DNA of 64,000 bases from a bacterium HR17 (GCA_002898575.1 BEHT01000011.1:1-64000); one strand, 5' to 3'. Shown: positions 16,864-27,544, counted from the stretch's first letter. Numbers and translations: made by a program. The notes: a model not told the origin generated them from the sequence alone.

Positions 16864-18282
16864 TCATAACACATCGGGTTGAATGCTGGACAAGTTCTCA
16901 AACATGGCGTAACGCGGCACGAAGGCGACCTCCACGGTCGTCACTGGTCCGTTACGGTTTTTGGCTATGATGACCTCCGTCACGAAAAATTCTGGGCGGC
17001 TTTCATCTTCCGCCAACCTCTCAGAGGGCGTTTCCGCTGGCTTGCGCCGCCCCCGTTCGTAGTAATCCTCGCGATAAAGAAAGCAAACGACATCGGCTTC
17101 GGCTTCAATGGCGCCGCTGTCCCGCAAGTCCGCCAAGACGGGGCGCTTGTTCTCGCGATGTTCCACCGAGCGCGACAGTTGGGAGAGGACAACGACCGGG
17201 ACATTCAGTTCCCGCGCGAGGCTTTTCAGCGACCGCACGACCTCGGTCACTTCCTGCACGCGGTTTTCCATCCGCCGAGGCGGACGGATGAGTTGCAGGT
17301 AGTCAATCACGATGCAGCCTAACCCTTCGCTGGCTTTCAGGCGACGGGCTTTGGCACGGATTTCAAAGGGTGACAGGTCAGGCGTGTCATCAATGAACAG
17401 CGGGGCGTTATAAAGTTCATGGGACGCCTGACCGAGGCGAATGAAATGCTGCTCGCGCAGTGACCCCGTCCGCAAATGGTGCAAGTTGACCCGTGCGCGA
17501 GCGCACAACAACCGCTGCACCAACTGTTGTTTGCTCATTTCAAGGCTAAAGATGGCAACGGGCAATTTCTCCTGCGTCGCGATGTGCATGGCGATGGACA
17601 AAGCGAACGAAGTTTTACCCATAGAGGGGCGCCCAGCGACAATGATCAAGTCCGACGGATGCAAACCGCCCAACACATCGTCCAGTTCGTAAAAACCCGT
17701 CGGGATCCCCATCAGGGTGCCGGGGTGACGCATCCGCTGATCCAGAAAGTCGTAAGTCTGACGCAACAGTTCCGTCAGGGGTTGGAAATGGGCACCGACG
17801 CGGCGTTGCCCGACCCGAAACAACGCCGCTTCGGCTCGGTCAATTAAATCCTCCAGACTGCCGTCATGGTGCGACGCCCAGTGGACGATTTGGTGGGCGA
17901 CCTGAATCAGTTGCCGCAGGATGGCTTTCTCCTCCACGATGCGACAATAGTCGGCGATGTTAGCGATAGATGGCGGCATTTCCATCAACTTCATCAGGTA
18001 GGGTTGCCCACCACAGTCGTCCAGTTTCCCGCGCCGTTTCAACTCTTCCGCGACGGTCACTAAGTCCACCGGATCGCCCCGATTGAACAAGGTCAGGATC
18101 GCTTCGTAGATAGAGCGGTGCGGGCTGTAATAGAAATCCTCCGCTTGTAAAGTTTCAGCGGCGATGGCGATAGCGTCGCGATCCAGCAGCATCGCCCCCA
18201 AGACACATTGTTCCGCCTCCACGCTGTGGGGCATCGGGGCTGCAGGTGAGAGCGACGGAGCGGACAACCGTGCCGCTTCCAT
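16864..18282 (-). CDS. dnaB: Replicative DNA helicase DnaB
   Basis: 472 residues: N-terminal DnaB domain (MPHSVEAEQCVLGAMLLD) then a RecA-type ATPase with Walker A GRPSMGKTS, Walker B CIVIDYLQL and SQLSRSVE. It unwinds DNA ahead of the replication fork and recruits primase. The ATG at 18282 has AAAGGAGG upstream; a more upstream opening lacks one. It follows rplI by 25 bases, a common bacterial order. No intein is seen. Confidence 0.96.
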   Translation of the reverse strand: MEAARLSAPSLSPAAPMPHSVEAEQCVLGAMLLDRDAIAIAAETLQAEDFYYSPHRSIYEAILTLFNRGDPVDLVTVAEELKRRGKLDDCGGQPYLMKLMEMPPSIANIADYCRIVEEKAILRQLIQVAHQIVHWASHHDGSLEDLIDRAEAALFRVGQRRVGAHFQPLTELLRQTYDFLDQRMRHPGTLMGIPTGFYELDDVLGGLHPSDLIIVAGRPSMGKTSFALSIAMHIATQEKLPVAIFSLEMSKQQLVQRLLCARARVNLHHLRTGSLREQHFIRLGQASHELYNAPLFIDDTPDLSPFEIRAKARRLKASEGLGCIVIDYLQLIRPPRRMENRVQEVTEVVRSLKSLARELNVPVVVLSQLSRSVEHRENKRPVLADLRDSGAIEAEADVVCFLYREDYYERGRRKPAETPSERLAEDESRPEFFVTEVIIAKNRNGPVTTVEVAFVPRYAMFENLSSIQPDVL

Positions 18283-18307
18283 GCAGCGCGCCTCCTTTCC
18301 GACGACC

Positions 18308-18760
18308 TTACGCGGACGCTGCGACGATGTTGACCCGCAAAGTTGCCCGCACCTGCCGGTGCAACCGAACAGGAATTGTGTGCACGCCCAAACTCCGCAA
18401 CGGCTCATCTAAATCGAGTTGGTCACGGTCCAGTTCAATGCCGTGCCGCTCTTTCAGGTGGGCGACGATCTCTTGCGCCGAGACCGCATGGTATAACCGA
18501 CCGCCTTCGCCAGCGGGCACCGGAATGTCCAGCGTGATAGCGGCGAGCCGCTGCGCCAAATCTTGCGCGCGTTGCAGCGCCCGTTGGGCGCGCTGCTGAT
18601 CCAACTGGCGACGCTTCTCCAATTCCCGCAACAACGCCGGTGTCGCCGGTTGAGCCAACCGACGCGGAATAAGATAGTTGCGGGCATAGCCGTCGGAAAC
18701 CTCCACGACCTGAAACTTGTTGCCCAGTTTGGGGACATCCTGCATCAACACGACTTTCAC
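18308..18760 (-). CDS. rplI: 50S ribosomal protein L9
   Basis: 150 residues. The GTG start at 18760 gives the usual KVVLMQDVPKLG N-terminus and has GGAGGTG upstream. The 23S-binding N-domain (VVEVSDGYARNYLIPRRLA) and the long connecting helix are typical. The C-domain contains AVSAQEIVAHL. It is cotranscribed with dnaB. Confidence 0.95.
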   Translation of the reverse strand: MKVVLMQDVPKLGNKFQVVEVSDGYARNYLIPRRLAQPATPALLRELEKRRQLDQQRAQRALQRAQDLAQRLAAITLDIPVPAGEGGRLYHAVSAQEIVAHLKERHGIELDRDQLDLDEPLRSLGVHTIPVRLHRQVRATLRVNIVAASA

Positions 18761-18836
18761 AGCAGCAGCACCTCCGCGATTGAGCCTGAGCGTTAAACCC
18801 TTTGTGCCCGTGTCACCCGCCATGCGATGCACATTG

Positions 18837-20609
18837 TTATTCGTAGGGGTAGGTGATGGAAACACCAACCCCGAAAAGGCGATTGCGCCCTAAGTCTTCC
18901 AAGCCGAGCCGTAACGAGAGTGCAGGTGAAAGGCGCCAGTAAAGCCACGCATTCACTTGCCATCGGTCGGGGTCAAAGGCGTCCACATCCACCCCCCATC
19001 GGTTTGTTCCCCAACGCGCGCCGACCCCAAGTTTAGAACGCCGCACGCCAAAACGCCACGCCAAAGATGGCGCAATTTCCCGCTGAATTTGCAGATTTAA
19101 GCGCGTGCCGCGCCGGTCCGTGTAGGCACCGCCCAACAGGGCGAGGGGACTGGCAGGCGAACTTGCTGCCAGCCACGCCTCGCTGCGCCATTCGTCGGTC
19201 TCCGGATGCCACCACACCCACCAATCGGGATGCGCTTGCACGCGTGTCACCGCTTGCAAACGGTTCAACAGCGCTCTGCCCTGTTCAGCCGTCACGCGCA
19301 CGGTCTTGATGGTGGGACCCAACTCTTGCAGCCCTTCTCGCAGGCTGCTTTGGGTGCGTTCGTCTTTTATCAAGTCGCGCACCGCTTGCGTGGCTTCCTT
19401 GATGTTTTCGCTGCTCTCCCGCAGGTTTACAGCGACTTGGCGCAAATTCTCCTTCACGCCCCCTTCCGTCACCAGCCACTTGACGGCGTCCAGCGTTTCA
19501 TCCAAGTCTTGAGCGGTGTTGCGCAGATGTTCAGCGAATTTTTGCAGGTTGCCCTGAGTCCCCTCAATGAATTGCCGCAACCGCACAAGGGTCGCGTCCA
19601 GTTCGTCCATTGTCTTCTGCCCCTTGGCAGTCAAGGCAGCGAAGTTTTTCGCTGCCGTTTTGATGTTGCCTTGCACTTCAGCGTCGCTGACCAAAGCCCG
19701 CACCGCAGCGAGAGCCTCGCGAGCCTCGCCCAGCGTGCGATACACCTCGCCGCCTTCCGACAGCAATTTTTTGAGGGCTTCGCTGCTTTCCCGCAGGTTC
19801 GCTGCCAACGCCGCCAAGTCTCGCTGGGTGCGGTCGTTTGCCAACCCCTGTCGCACGCTGCGCACCGCTGCGCGGATTTCATGCACGGCTTGGGGTAAAT
19901 CCCGTTGGAGGTATGGGTCCGACAACAATCGCGACAAGGACGCAGTCGCTTCCACGACATGGCTGAGCGCAATGTCCAGCCGCCGGTCGGCAAGCAACGC
20001 CGCCAACCGTTCACTGGCGTGGCGCATCCGTTGCACGGCGACCTGCACATCTGTCGGTGAGACACTGGATAAGAGGCTTTGCAACGCTTGCGCCGATTTT
20101 GCCAAACCCTCCAAAGTCGCCTGCAAATGGCGCTGCAACTGGGGATTACCCAACAGTTCGTTCAAGTTTTGCGCCAACTGATGGGCTTGCGGGACCAGTT
20201 CCTCCCACGAAACTGGGTCAACGCCCCGCACCACATCACCGTTAGCAATGACCTGACCGACACGGCGGTTGGTGATGTCCACATACGGACGCCCCAACAA
20301 CGCCCCCACGCGGATGGTAATTTCCGACGCGGGAGGGTAATAGACGGGAACAGACCGCTCCATGCGGATAACTACCTGCACCGTCGCAGGCGGTCGCAAC
20401 CGCACCTCGTCCACGACCCCCACGCGAATACCTTGCACCATTACTTCTGACCCTGGTTGCAACCCCATCGCTCGCGTGAACTCCACGACGAAGTGATGCC
20501 CGCGCTTTTGCCAAAGGGCTTGAAACCATACCGCCGCCCCGATCAAGATGCTGATACCCAGAAACACAAAAATGCCGGCGCGCAGCGCGGTGTCCGAGCG
20601 GACGCTCAT
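18837..20609 (-). CDS. mlaD: MlaD-type MCE protein with C-terminal beta-barrel
   Basis: 590 residues. An N-terminal membrane helix is followed by one MCE domain (FTRAMGLQPGSEVMVQGIRV to about residue 130), roughly 300 residues of coiled coil with repeated NLRESSE motifs, and a C-terminal 130-residue segment of alternating polar/aromatic strands ending in YPYE, like an outer-membrane barrel. This plan matches the fused MlaD-barrel described in Veillonella, where one protein bridges inner and outer membranes for phospholipid transport. It starts 8 bases after mlaF stops. The barrel assignment rests on composition and ending, so it is less certain than the MCE domain. Confidence 0.85.
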   Translation of the reverse strand: MSVRSDTALRAGIFVFLGISILIGAAVWFQALWQKRGHHFVVEFTRAMGLQPGSEVMVQGIRVGVVDEVRLRPPATVQVVIRMERSVPVYYPPASEITIRVGALLGRPYVDITNRRVGQVIANGDVVRGVDPVSWEELVPQAHQLAQNLNELLGNPQLQRHLQATLEGLAKSAQALQSLLSSVSPTDVQVAVQRMRHASERLAALLADRRLDIALSHVVEATASLSRLLSDPYLQRDLPQAVHEIRAAVRSVRQGLANDRTQRDLAALAANLRESSEALKKLLSEGGEVYRTLGEAREALAAVRALVSDAEVQGNIKTAAKNFAALTAKGQKTMDELDATLVRLRQFIEGTQGNLQKFAEHLRNTAQDLDETLDAVKWLVTEGGVKENLRQVAVNLRESSENIKEATQAVRDLIKDERTQSSLREGLQELGPTIKTVRVTAEQGRALLNRLQAVTRVQAHPDWWVWWHPETDEWRSEAWLAASSPASPLALLGGAYTDRRGTRLNLQIQREIAPSLAWRFGVRRSKLGVGARWGTNRWGVDVDAFDPDRWQVNAWLYWRLSPALSLRLGLEDLGRNRLFGVGVSITYPYE

Positions 20610-20617
20610 CGGTGGCG

Positions 20618-21415
20618 TCACTCCTTCAGCGGGAACGATGCCTTGCCCGACCCAGCTGTCAACGGACCGATCGGGTCGCCCCGCAAGAATTGCTGCACCA
20701 GAGGGTTAGACAACTGACGGAACTCGTCAGGCGGCGCTTCGGCGACGATGCGCCCGTCGTGCAACAAGGCAATACGGTCGGCGAAACGCAACGCGCTGGC
20801 GATATCGTGCGTGACGACAATTTCCGTCACGCCGAAACGGTCACGCATTTTGCGGATGAGGTCGTTGATGACCCCGCTCATGACCGGGTCTAAACCGCTG
20901 GTCGGCTCGTCGTAAAGCACCAAGTCCGGCTGGGTGGCTAACGCCCGCGCGATCGCGATGCGTTTACGCATTCCACCTGAGAGTTGGTCAGGCAACATCA
21001 TTTCCGTGCCGTCCAATCCGACGGCGTTTAACAACTCGCGCACCCGCTGTCGCAACTCTGGCTCGGAAAGGCGGTCGCGCAAACGCAACGGGAACGCGAC
21101 ATTCTCGGCGACGGTCATCCAATCAAACAGCGCGCCGCCTTGAAAGACAAACCCCATCCGAGGGCGCAGCCGCTCGTTCCATTCTCGTTCACTCAACCGG
21201 TGGGCTTCCTCACCGAACAGGCACAAGGTGCCCGATTCAATGGGTAACAACCCGGCGATCACTTTCAGCAAAGTGCTTTTACCGACCCCCGATAGACCGA
21301 CGACAGCGACGATGTCGCCCTTGCGCACTGTCAGCGAAACACCCGCCAAAACCCGTCGCCCACTCAAGCGGCAATGGACATCAACAAGTTGCACGGGCAC
21401 TGTTTCATTTGCCAT
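20618..21415 (-). CDS. mlaF: Phospholipid ABC transporter ATPase MlaF
   Basis: 265 residues. ABC ATPase with Walker A GLSGVGKST, Q-loop FQGGALFD (the MlaF/Mkl form), signature LSGGMRKR and Walker B DLVLYDEPTSGLDP. Paired with the MlaD gene directly downstream, it should power lipid movement between membranes. The permease MlaE, normally the third component, is not next to it and must be encoded elsewhere. Confidence 0.92.
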   Translation of the reverse strand: MANETVPVQLVDVHCRLSGRRVLAGVSLTVRKGDIVAVVGLSGVGKSTLLKVIAGLLPIESGTLCLFGEEAHRLSEREWNERLRPRMGFVFQGGALFDWMTVAENVAFPLRLRDRLSEPELRQRVRELLNAVGLDGTEMMLPDQLSGGMRKRIAIARALATQPDLVLYDEPTSGLDPVMSGVINDLIRKMRDRFGVTEIVVTHDIASALRFADRIALLHDGRIVAEAPPDEFRQLSNPLVQQFLRGDPIGPLTAGSGKASFPLKE

Positions 21416-21596
21416 ATCCCATCGCGCCGGGGTTCAACCCGGCGAAGACCGCTTATCGCCCTCATGGTTGTCTCTGACGAACGACACCATCGGTTGCGCC
21501 AGAGGTCACCACCGACGCGAAAACGCCGTCGCCCTCACGGGGTGACTGCCGAACACCTTATCATGCCACGGCGAAGGCGGCGCGCCCAAACGGCGC

Positions 21597-22466
21597 TCAT
21601 TCCACGATCAGCCACAAACCGTCGTAACCGACTGTGACGCCCTCTTTTTGCAAAGCGGCTGAGAGCAACTGATAAGGCGGTGTCCAATGGGGTGACAGGT
21701 GTGTGACGACGAATTGCCCCTGCCCCTTCAACATGCCTTCGTTCAGCAACCGTTCGCGCAATTGCCGCGCCTGTTCCAAGTTCATGTGCTCGCCGCTGGC
21801 AGGAGCGATGCCGAAGGTCGCATCAACGATGACCAAGTCCAGCGCGAACTGGCGCAAGTAATCCAACGCTTCCTCGCTGAGCCAACCCGTGTCGGTGGCG
21901 TAGAAGATGGCAAACTCGTCCCGCTCTATGACGAACACAAACGCCTCTTCTTCGTCAAGGCAGTGGCTGGCGCGCAAAGGATGCGCTTTTGTTCGTTCGT
22001 CCAAGCGGACAGGTTCAAAGGGTTTAAGTTTGTGGGCATCCACTTTCAGGTCGTATTTGCCTGCCGTCTCCCGCAGAAAAGTCTTGAGCCGCTCCACCAC
22101 TTTGGCGTTGCCGTAAACTGTCAGTGGCGCTAACTCCGGCAGCAACCCGCTCTCGTGGCGGGCAGTTTTCTGCGCCCACACAACTGACCGGCGCAGCAGC
22201 AGCGGGTCAGTGCTGAAATGGTCGGGGTGCGAATGCGTGACTAACAGGTGGCGGACGCGAAACAATTCCACCTGCGCCCGCCACGCCGAATGGGGTAAGT
22301 CAGGGGGGCAATCAATGAGCACATCGGGAAACAGCAAGGCGCATGCAAAATGCCGCCAATCCCGCTCGTCCCGTTCCTCGCGGGCGCGGGCACAGTAGTC
22401 ACAGCCACACCACGGCGACGGATACAAGTCCGATGAACCGGTGCCCAAAAGGACAAACCGTAACAT
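21597..22466 (-). CDS. MBL-fold metal-dependent hydrolase (PhnP/PqqB-like)
   Basis: 289 residues. The metal-binding motif THSHPDHFS is clear, with a leading LLGTGSSD strand as in PhnP and PqqB relatives, and later aspartates and histidines (ATDTGWL, VVDATFG, VTHLSPHW) for the second metal. Four cysteines near the N-terminus (CGCDYC) resemble the zinc site of PhnP phosphodiesterases. The substrate is unknown; phosphodiester cleavage is the best guess. Confidence 0.82.
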   Translation of the reverse strand: MLRFVLLGTGSSDLYPSPWCGCDYCARAREERDERDWRHFACALLFPDVLIDCPPDLPHSAWRAQVELFRVRHLLVTHSHPDHFSTDPLLLRRSVVWAQKTARHESGLLPELAPLTVYGNAKVVERLKTFLRETAGKYDLKVDAHKLKPFEPVRLDERTKAHPLRASHCLDEEEAFVFVIERDEFAIFYATDTGWLSEEALDYLRQFALDLVIVDATFGIAPASGEHMNLEQARQLRERLLNEGMLKGQGQFVVTHLSPHWTPPYQLLSAALQKEGVTVGYDGLWLIVE

Positions 22467-22604
22467 CCCGCTGTCCCGCCCTTCCGCGTTGCCGTTGGAG
22501 TGCGATTGCCGCTACCATTGTAGCGTCACTCAGATAGCGTAGAGTCGCCCGCCGGGACGGTGATGGTGATGCGCCACCGCTGCCGAGGGATGGGGAGAAC
22601 GGTA

Positions 22605-23828
22605 ATGCGGCAATGGCTTTCAAGCGTCATCGCGTGTGTTCTTGTAACCGTTGGCTGCGAGCGGTTAACGCAAGCCGTCGTGGCGACGGCGCTGTTGACC
22701 GGTGTCGTCGGCAGTAGGGCTACGACGGCATCGCCCTCGGGTGACCTCGCCCGCGACGGCGTTCCTTCCGAGTGGGTGGCGCTGGAAGGCGAACGGGATT
22801 GGGAACTGGATGCGATCGCCCGCCGCTTGTTGGAAGGCGAGCCGCAGGCGGAACGGTTTCGGTGCGTTGTCGTGTTGCCGATGCGCGACCCCAACGCGTT
22901 CGCCAGCGAACAAGGGGACATCGCCGTCACCGAAGGGTTGCTGGAACGATTGCAAGGGCGCGATGAAATCGCTTTCGTGTTGGCGCACGAGTTGGCCCAC
23001 CTGCTCAAAGGCCACCCACGCAACTTGGAACGCAACCCGACACGCTTGGAGCGCATTCGCACGGAAATTGAACGGGGCTTGGGCGGTTCAATTGTCGGCA
23101 CGGGGTTGCAACTGCTGGTCAACGCTGTCGCCAGTTACTACAGCCGCGAGCGGGAACGGGAAGCCGACAGCGAAGCCGTGCGCCTGATGGCGAAAGCGGG
23201 TTTTGACCCCCAAGCCGCTGAACGGGCTTTGCGCCGCTTGGGGGAAGAGCAAGGGTTGCTCAGTTGGTTTCGGTCGCACCCGTTTTTATCGGAGCGGATA
23301 GACATCGTGCGGGAAGCCCGGCGGCGTTTTCGTCCCGCTGCCCTGCCCCCCGTGCTGGCGCCGCCGGCGAACTTGCCCCCTGAGGTCTTCGTGGACTGGC
23401 GAGTGGACAACAGTGTCGGTGGTGAACGCCCCGTCCCCCCCAACAACAGAGCCCTTTGGCAGCGCATGATGGCGGAAACGCAAAAATGGTTTTGGTCGGC
23501 GTTGATGGACACGACGCAACAAGGTAAAACGCCCTTCCGCCCCGCCAAACGCTGGCAACGCCACCGCGCGCAAACGCTCGTCTTGCACCTGAGGTTGCTG
23601 GATTGGACGCTTGAGCCGATTAAAAGCATGGACGGCTGGCTGCAGTGGCAAATACAGGTGCAATGTCGGTTGACCGACGCCGATGGGCGCCCTTGGGCAA
23701 CTGGGCAATTGCGGTTCGGCACCGCCTTCGCTGAGAACGAACCGTTGGCGGAAACTTTGTTGCGCTCCGCACCGATTTTGGCGCGCCGCCTTGCCCGCTT
23801 CGTCACGGAGTGCTACCGACAAGGGTGA
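22605..23828 (+). CDS. M48-family metalloprotease, lipoprotein
   Basis: 407 residues. The ATG at 22605 follows GGGGAG and opens a lipoprotein signal (VLVTVGCE, Cys about residue 18). The zinc protease motif HELAH is in VLAHELAHLLKGHP and the third ligand lies in REREREADSEAVRLMAKAG, as in M48 (BepA/LoiP-type) proteases. The C-terminal 180 residues are not part of the protease fold. Such proteins take part in outer-membrane protein quality control. It is divergent from the MBL gene. Confidence 0.88.
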   Translation: MRQWLSSVIACVLVTVGCERLTQAVVATALLTGVVGSRATTASPSGDLARDGVPSEWVALEGERDWELDAIARRLLEGEPQAERFRCVVVLPMRDPNAFASEQGDIAVTEGLLERLQGRDEIAFVLAHELAHLLKGHPRNLERNPTRLERIRTEIERGLGGSIVGTGLQLLVNAVASYYSREREREADSEAVRLMAKAGFDPQAAERALRRLGEEQGLLSWFRSHPFLSERIDIVREARRRFRPAALPPVLAPPANLPPEVFVDWRVDNSVGGERPVPPNNRALWQRMMAETQKWFWSALMDTTQQGKTPFRPAKRWQRHRAQTLVLHLRLLDWTLEPIKSMDGWLQWQIQVQCRLTDADGRPWATGQLRFGTAFAENEPLAETLLRSAPILARRLARFVTECYRQG

Positions 23829-23888
23829 ATTTTGCAGCCCCATTGATCGGGCGCATGACCGTAACCGATGGGCACGGAGGTGACACGG

Positions 23889-24797
23889 ATGGCGATTTTA
23901 GTGCACAAAGACACGCGCGTCCTCGTTCAAGGCATTACAGGGCGTGAAGGCGAATTCCACACGCGGCTGATGTTGGATTACGGGACGCGCATCGTTGCAG
24001 GAGTCACGCCCGGCAAAGGCGGGCAACAAGTTCATGGCGTCCCTGTCTTTGACAGCGTGCACGAAGCCGTCAAAGCGGTCGGGGGCGTAGATGTCTCGGC
24101 GGTGTTTGTGCCCGCGCCGTTCGCTGCTGACGCCGTGTTGGAAGCGTTGGATGCCGGCGTGAAAGGGGTCGTCATCATCACCGAAGGCATCCCCGTCCAC
24201 GACATGCTCAAAGTTGCCCGCGCCTTTGAAATAGCGGGTGACGGGCATTGGTTCATCGGACCCAACTGCCCTGGCGTCATCACGCCTGGCGGATGCAAAG
24301 TCGGCATCATGCCCGCACAAGTCTTTCAGCCAGGGCGCATCGGCGTCATCTCCCGCAGCGGGACACTAACTTACGAAGTCGTGGCGGAGTTGACCAAAGC
24401 GGGGTTCGGGCAAAGCACCTGCGTCGGCGTCGGCGGTGACCCCATCATCGGCTTGGACTTCGTGGACATCTTGCGCCTGTTCAACGATGACCCGCAAACT
24501 GACGCCGTCGTGCTTATCGGCGAGATCGGTGGGACGGATGAGGAAGAGGCTGCCGCGTTCATTGAGCGGGAAATGCACAAACCCGTCGTCGCCTTCGTCG
24601 CCGGCAAAACGGCGCCCGAAGGCAAACGGATGGGGCACGCGGGCGCCATCATCATGGGGCGTATGGGCACCGCCCAAAGCAAAATTGAGGCGTTCCAAAA
24701 AGCCGGCGTGCCCGTCGCTGACTTGCCTGAACAAATTCCCGCCCTATTGCGCCAACTGGTGGTTTCTGGACAAACGGACACAACCGCTGTAAAGTGA
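23889..24797 (+). CDS. sucD: Succinyl-CoA ligase alpha subunit
   Basis: 302 residues. N-terminal CoA-binding Rossmann domain ([18 protein letters not shown]), then the ligase domain with the phospho-histidine loop [18 protein letters not shown] and GGTDEEEAA are also typical. It forms succinyl-CoA or the reverse in the TCA cycle, making ATP/GTP. The ATG at 23889 follows GGAGGTG. The beta subunit gene sucC is not adjacent; mdh follows, making a small TCA cluster. Confidence 0.95.
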   Translation: MAILVHKDTRVLVQGITGREGEFHTRLMLDYGTRIVAGVTPGKGGQQVHGVPVFDSVHEAVKAVGGVDVSAVFVPAPFAADAVLEALDAGVKGVVIITEGIPVHDMLKVARAFEIAGDGHWFIGPNCPGVITPGGCKVGIMPAQVFQPGRIGVISRSGTLTYEVVAELTKAGFGQSTCVGVGGDPIIGLDFVDILRLFNDDPQTDAVVLIGEIGGTDEEEAAAFIEREMHKPVVAFVAGKTAPEGKRMGHAGAIIMGRMGTAQSKIEAFQKAGVPVADLPEQIPALLRQLVVSGQTDTTAVK

Positions 24798-24854
24798 AGG
24801 GCGACGCACCCGAAAGCATGGGCAATTGGCGGCAGAGCAAGGAGTGAGCCAAGG

Positions 24855-25811
24855 ATGCTGGGACGGGCGAAAATTAGCATCGTCGGAGCGGGCATGGTCG
24901 GGTCATCCGCCGCCCTGAAAATGGCGCAAAAGGAATTGGGTGACATCGTGCTCGCAGATGTCGTGGAGTTCGTCGCCGAGGGCAAAGCGTTGGATATGGC
25001 GGAATCTGCGCCGCTGGAGGGGTTTGACACCGAGATCGTCGGCAAGACCAACGATTACAGCGTCATCGCCGACAGCGATGTCGTCGTCATCACTGCCGGC
25101 GTCGCGCGCAAGCCGGGCATGAGCCGCATGGATTTGCTGATGACCAATGCGGGCATCGTGGAAGGCATTGCCGAACACATCCGCACATTGGCGCCCAACG
25201 CCGCCGTCATCGTCGTCACCAATCCGCTGGATGTCATGACCTACATCGCTTGGAAGGTCACAGGCTTTCCCCGCGAACGGGTCATCGGGCAAGCGGGCGT
25301 GCTGGATTCCATCCGCATGCGTTACTTCGTCGCGCAAGCGTTGGGCGTCTCGGTCAAGGATGTGCAAGCGATGGTGTTGGGGTCGCATGGCGACCAAATG
25401 GTGCCCTTGCCTCGCTACACGACTGTCGCAGGCGTGCCCATCACTGAACTGTTGCCACCAGAAACGATTGAGCACATCAACCAGCGCACGCGCGACGGTG
25501 GGGCGGAGATCGTCAACCTGCTAAAAACAGGCAGCGCCTACTACGCGCCGGGCGCAGCGGTTGCTGAGATGGTGGAAGCGATTGTGCGGGACAAAAAACG
25601 GTTGCTCCCGTGCAGCGTGTTGCTGCAAGGCGAATACGGCTTGCACGATGTCTTCATCGGCGTGCCCGTCGTGTTGGGCAAAAACGGTGTAGAGCGCATC
25701 GTGGAGTTGAAGTTGACCGAAGAGGAATTGCAGGCGCTCCGTCGTAGTGCCGACGAAGTCCGCAAGGGCATCGCTGACTGGGAAGCCGCAAAACGCCAAG
25801 TGGCATCGTAA
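24855..25811 (+). CDS. mdh: Malate dehydrogenase (LDH-like type)
   Basis: 318 residues. NAD-binding [14 protein letters not shown], the mobile loop [11 protein letters not shown] with Arg in the substrate-specificity position (malate/oxaloacetate), catalytic GSHGDQMVP and the C-terminal ligase-like helix match tetrameric bacterial MDH. It interconverts malate and oxaloacetate in the TCA cycle. It lies 57 bases after sucD on the same strand, so cotranscription is likely. Confidence 0.95.
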   Translation: MLGRAKISIVGAGMVGSSAALKMAQKELGDIVLADVVEFVAEGKALDMAESAPLEGFDTEIVGKTNDYSVIADSDVVVITAGVARKPGMSRMDLLMTNAGIVEGIAEHIRTLAPNAAVIVVTNPLDVMTYIAWKVTGFPRERVIGQAGVLDSIRMRYFVAQALGVSVKDVQAMVLGSHGDQMVPLPRYTTVAGVPITELLPPETIEHINQRTRDGGAEIVNLLKTGSAYYAPGAAVAEMVEAIVRDKKRLLPCSVLLQGEYGLHDVFIGVPVVLGKNGVERIVELKLTEEELQALRRSADEVRKGIADWEAAKRQVAS

Positions 25812-25916
25812 AACCCAAAGATAGAACGACCCTTGCGCCGGTGGGCGCGCTGGTCAATCGGCGCCACCGCCTCGTTTATGGACAACGGGGCACTGGATAA
25901 ACGCATGGAGCGAAAA

Positions 25917-25990
<74 letters not shown>

Positions 25991-26084
25991 GTCGCGCCCT
26001 TGAGGTTCGCAAAGGGCAAGTAACATTTTAGGGCAACTTCCCCCGTCCTGAAAGAGGGCTGTTAAACTTGTCGCGGTGACGCGC

Positions 26085-27533
26085 ATGGTGCGTCGGGTGG
26101 AGTTACCCTTCGTAGAGCCCTTGGCACTTTACCGCCGGTTGCCGTTGGAACGGCAAGGTGCCGTCGTTTTGCACAGCGGGTTAGACCCACTGCCTCAAAA
26201 GCCGTTCCGCTTAGCCCGCTACTGCTTTTTCGCGACGGAACCGTTTGTCCGTTTGGTCTATCGGGTCGGTGACAACTTTGTGTGGCTGCGGTGGGACGAC
26301 GGGACGGGCGGTATCGCGCATGTCTCTCCGTGGCAGGCGCTGCGTGCCTTGTGGGCGACGATGCGGGAACGGTTGGGACGGTTGCCCGACTTGCCTACGC
26401 CGCTGCCCTGCGGGTTGATCGGTTTCCTGAGTTACGATTTACGGGTTACTTTGGAACGGTTGCCTCTGCGGGCGCGGCGCGATGTGCCTCTGCCTGATAT
26501 GTGGTTTTGTGCTTACGGGGCTGTTTTAACGGTGGACTTGCGCGAACGGCGCGTTTACGCCGTCGCCACCGGTTTACCCGCAGCAGGGGCGACCGCTGAC
26601 CGCTTAGCCGCTCAACGGTTGGAGCGGTTAGTCGCGTGGGCAATGGGTGACGAACGCCATCGCCCCGCGCATGTCGTTGAACCGCTCTCGCTCACGGCAG
26701 ACATGAACAAGGACGCCTACCGTCGTGCCGTTGAACACATTCGGGATTACATCGCGGCGGGCGATGTGTATCAGGTTAACTTCGCCCATCGCTTTCGGGC
26801 GCCCGTCAGGGCTGACCCTTCGGCGCTGTTTTTGCGCCTTTGCGAGGTCAACCCTGCGCCCTTTGCGGCGTTTTTAAATTTGGGCGATTTTCATGTGCTG
26901 AGCGTTTCGCCCGAACGCTTTTTGCACTTTGACCCCGTCACGCGTATCGCCCAAACGCGCCCCATCAAAGGCACGCGTCCGCGCGGGGCGACGCCAGCGG
27001 ACGACGCCGCCTTTGCCGATGAACTGTTGCACAGCGAAAAGGATCGCGCCGAGCACTTGATGATCGTGGACTTGGAGCGGAACGATTTGGGACGGATCGC
27101 GGAAATCGGCAGCGTGCAAGTCGCGGACTTGTGGGCGTTAGAGGCACATCCGACGGTGTGGCATTTGGTTTCTACGGTGCAAGGTCGCATCCTGCCACAT
27201 TGCGATGTCGTGGATGTGCTCCAAGCGATGTTTCCGGGCGGCTCCGTCACAGGCGCACCCAAAGTGCGGGCGATGGAAATTATTGACGAGTTGGAACCTG
27301 TCGCCCGCAACCTTTACACGGGTTGCATCGGCTATTGGAGTTTCACGGGACATTGCGATTTCAACATCGCTATCCGCACGATCACCGTGCACAACGGCGT
27401 CGCCTTTTTCCATGTCGGCGGGGGCATCGTAGCGGATTCCGACCCCGATGCCGAATACGACGAGACGCTGGCAAAAGCGCAAGGGATGGCACGAGCCCTC
27501 GGATACGGTAAACTTGTGGCGACGCAACGCTAA
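26085..27533 (+). CDS. pabB: Aminodeoxychorismate synthase component I
   Basis: 482 residues; chorismate-binding enzyme. The C-terminal catalytic domain has AAGDVYQVNFAHRF, TRPIKGTRPRG and MFPGGSVTGAPK. The PIKGT lysine distinguishes PabB (folate, 4-amino-4-deoxychorismate) from anthranilate synthase TrpE (PIAGT). The glutaminase partner PabA is not adjacent. The ATG at 26085 is preferred to a GTG 9 bases upstream; neither has a strong ribosome site. Confidence 0.88.
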   Translation: MVRRVELPFVEPLALYRRLPLERQGAVVLHSGLDPLPQKPFRLARYCFFATEPFVRLVYRVGDNFVWLRWDDGTGGIAHVSPWQALRALWATMRERLGRLPDLPTPLPCGLIGFLSYDLRVTLERLPLRARRDVPLPDMWFCAYGAVLTVDLRERRVYAVATGLPAAGATADRLAAQRLERLVAWAMGDERHRPAHVVEPLSLTADMNKDAYRRAVEHIRDYIAAGDVYQVNFAHRFRAPVRADPSALFLRLCEVNPAPFAAFLNLGDFHVLSVSPERFLHFDPVTRIAQTRPIKGTRPRGATPADDAAFADELLHSEKDRAEHLMIVDLERNDLGRIAEIGSVQVADLWALEAHPTVWHLVSTVQGRILPHCDVVDVLQAMFPGGSVTGAPKVRAMEIIDELEPVARNLYTGCIGYWSFTGHCDFNIAIRTITVHNGVAFFHVGGGIVADSDPDAEYDETLAKAQGMARALGYGKLVATQR

Positions 27534-27544
27534 GCCAAAGGACG

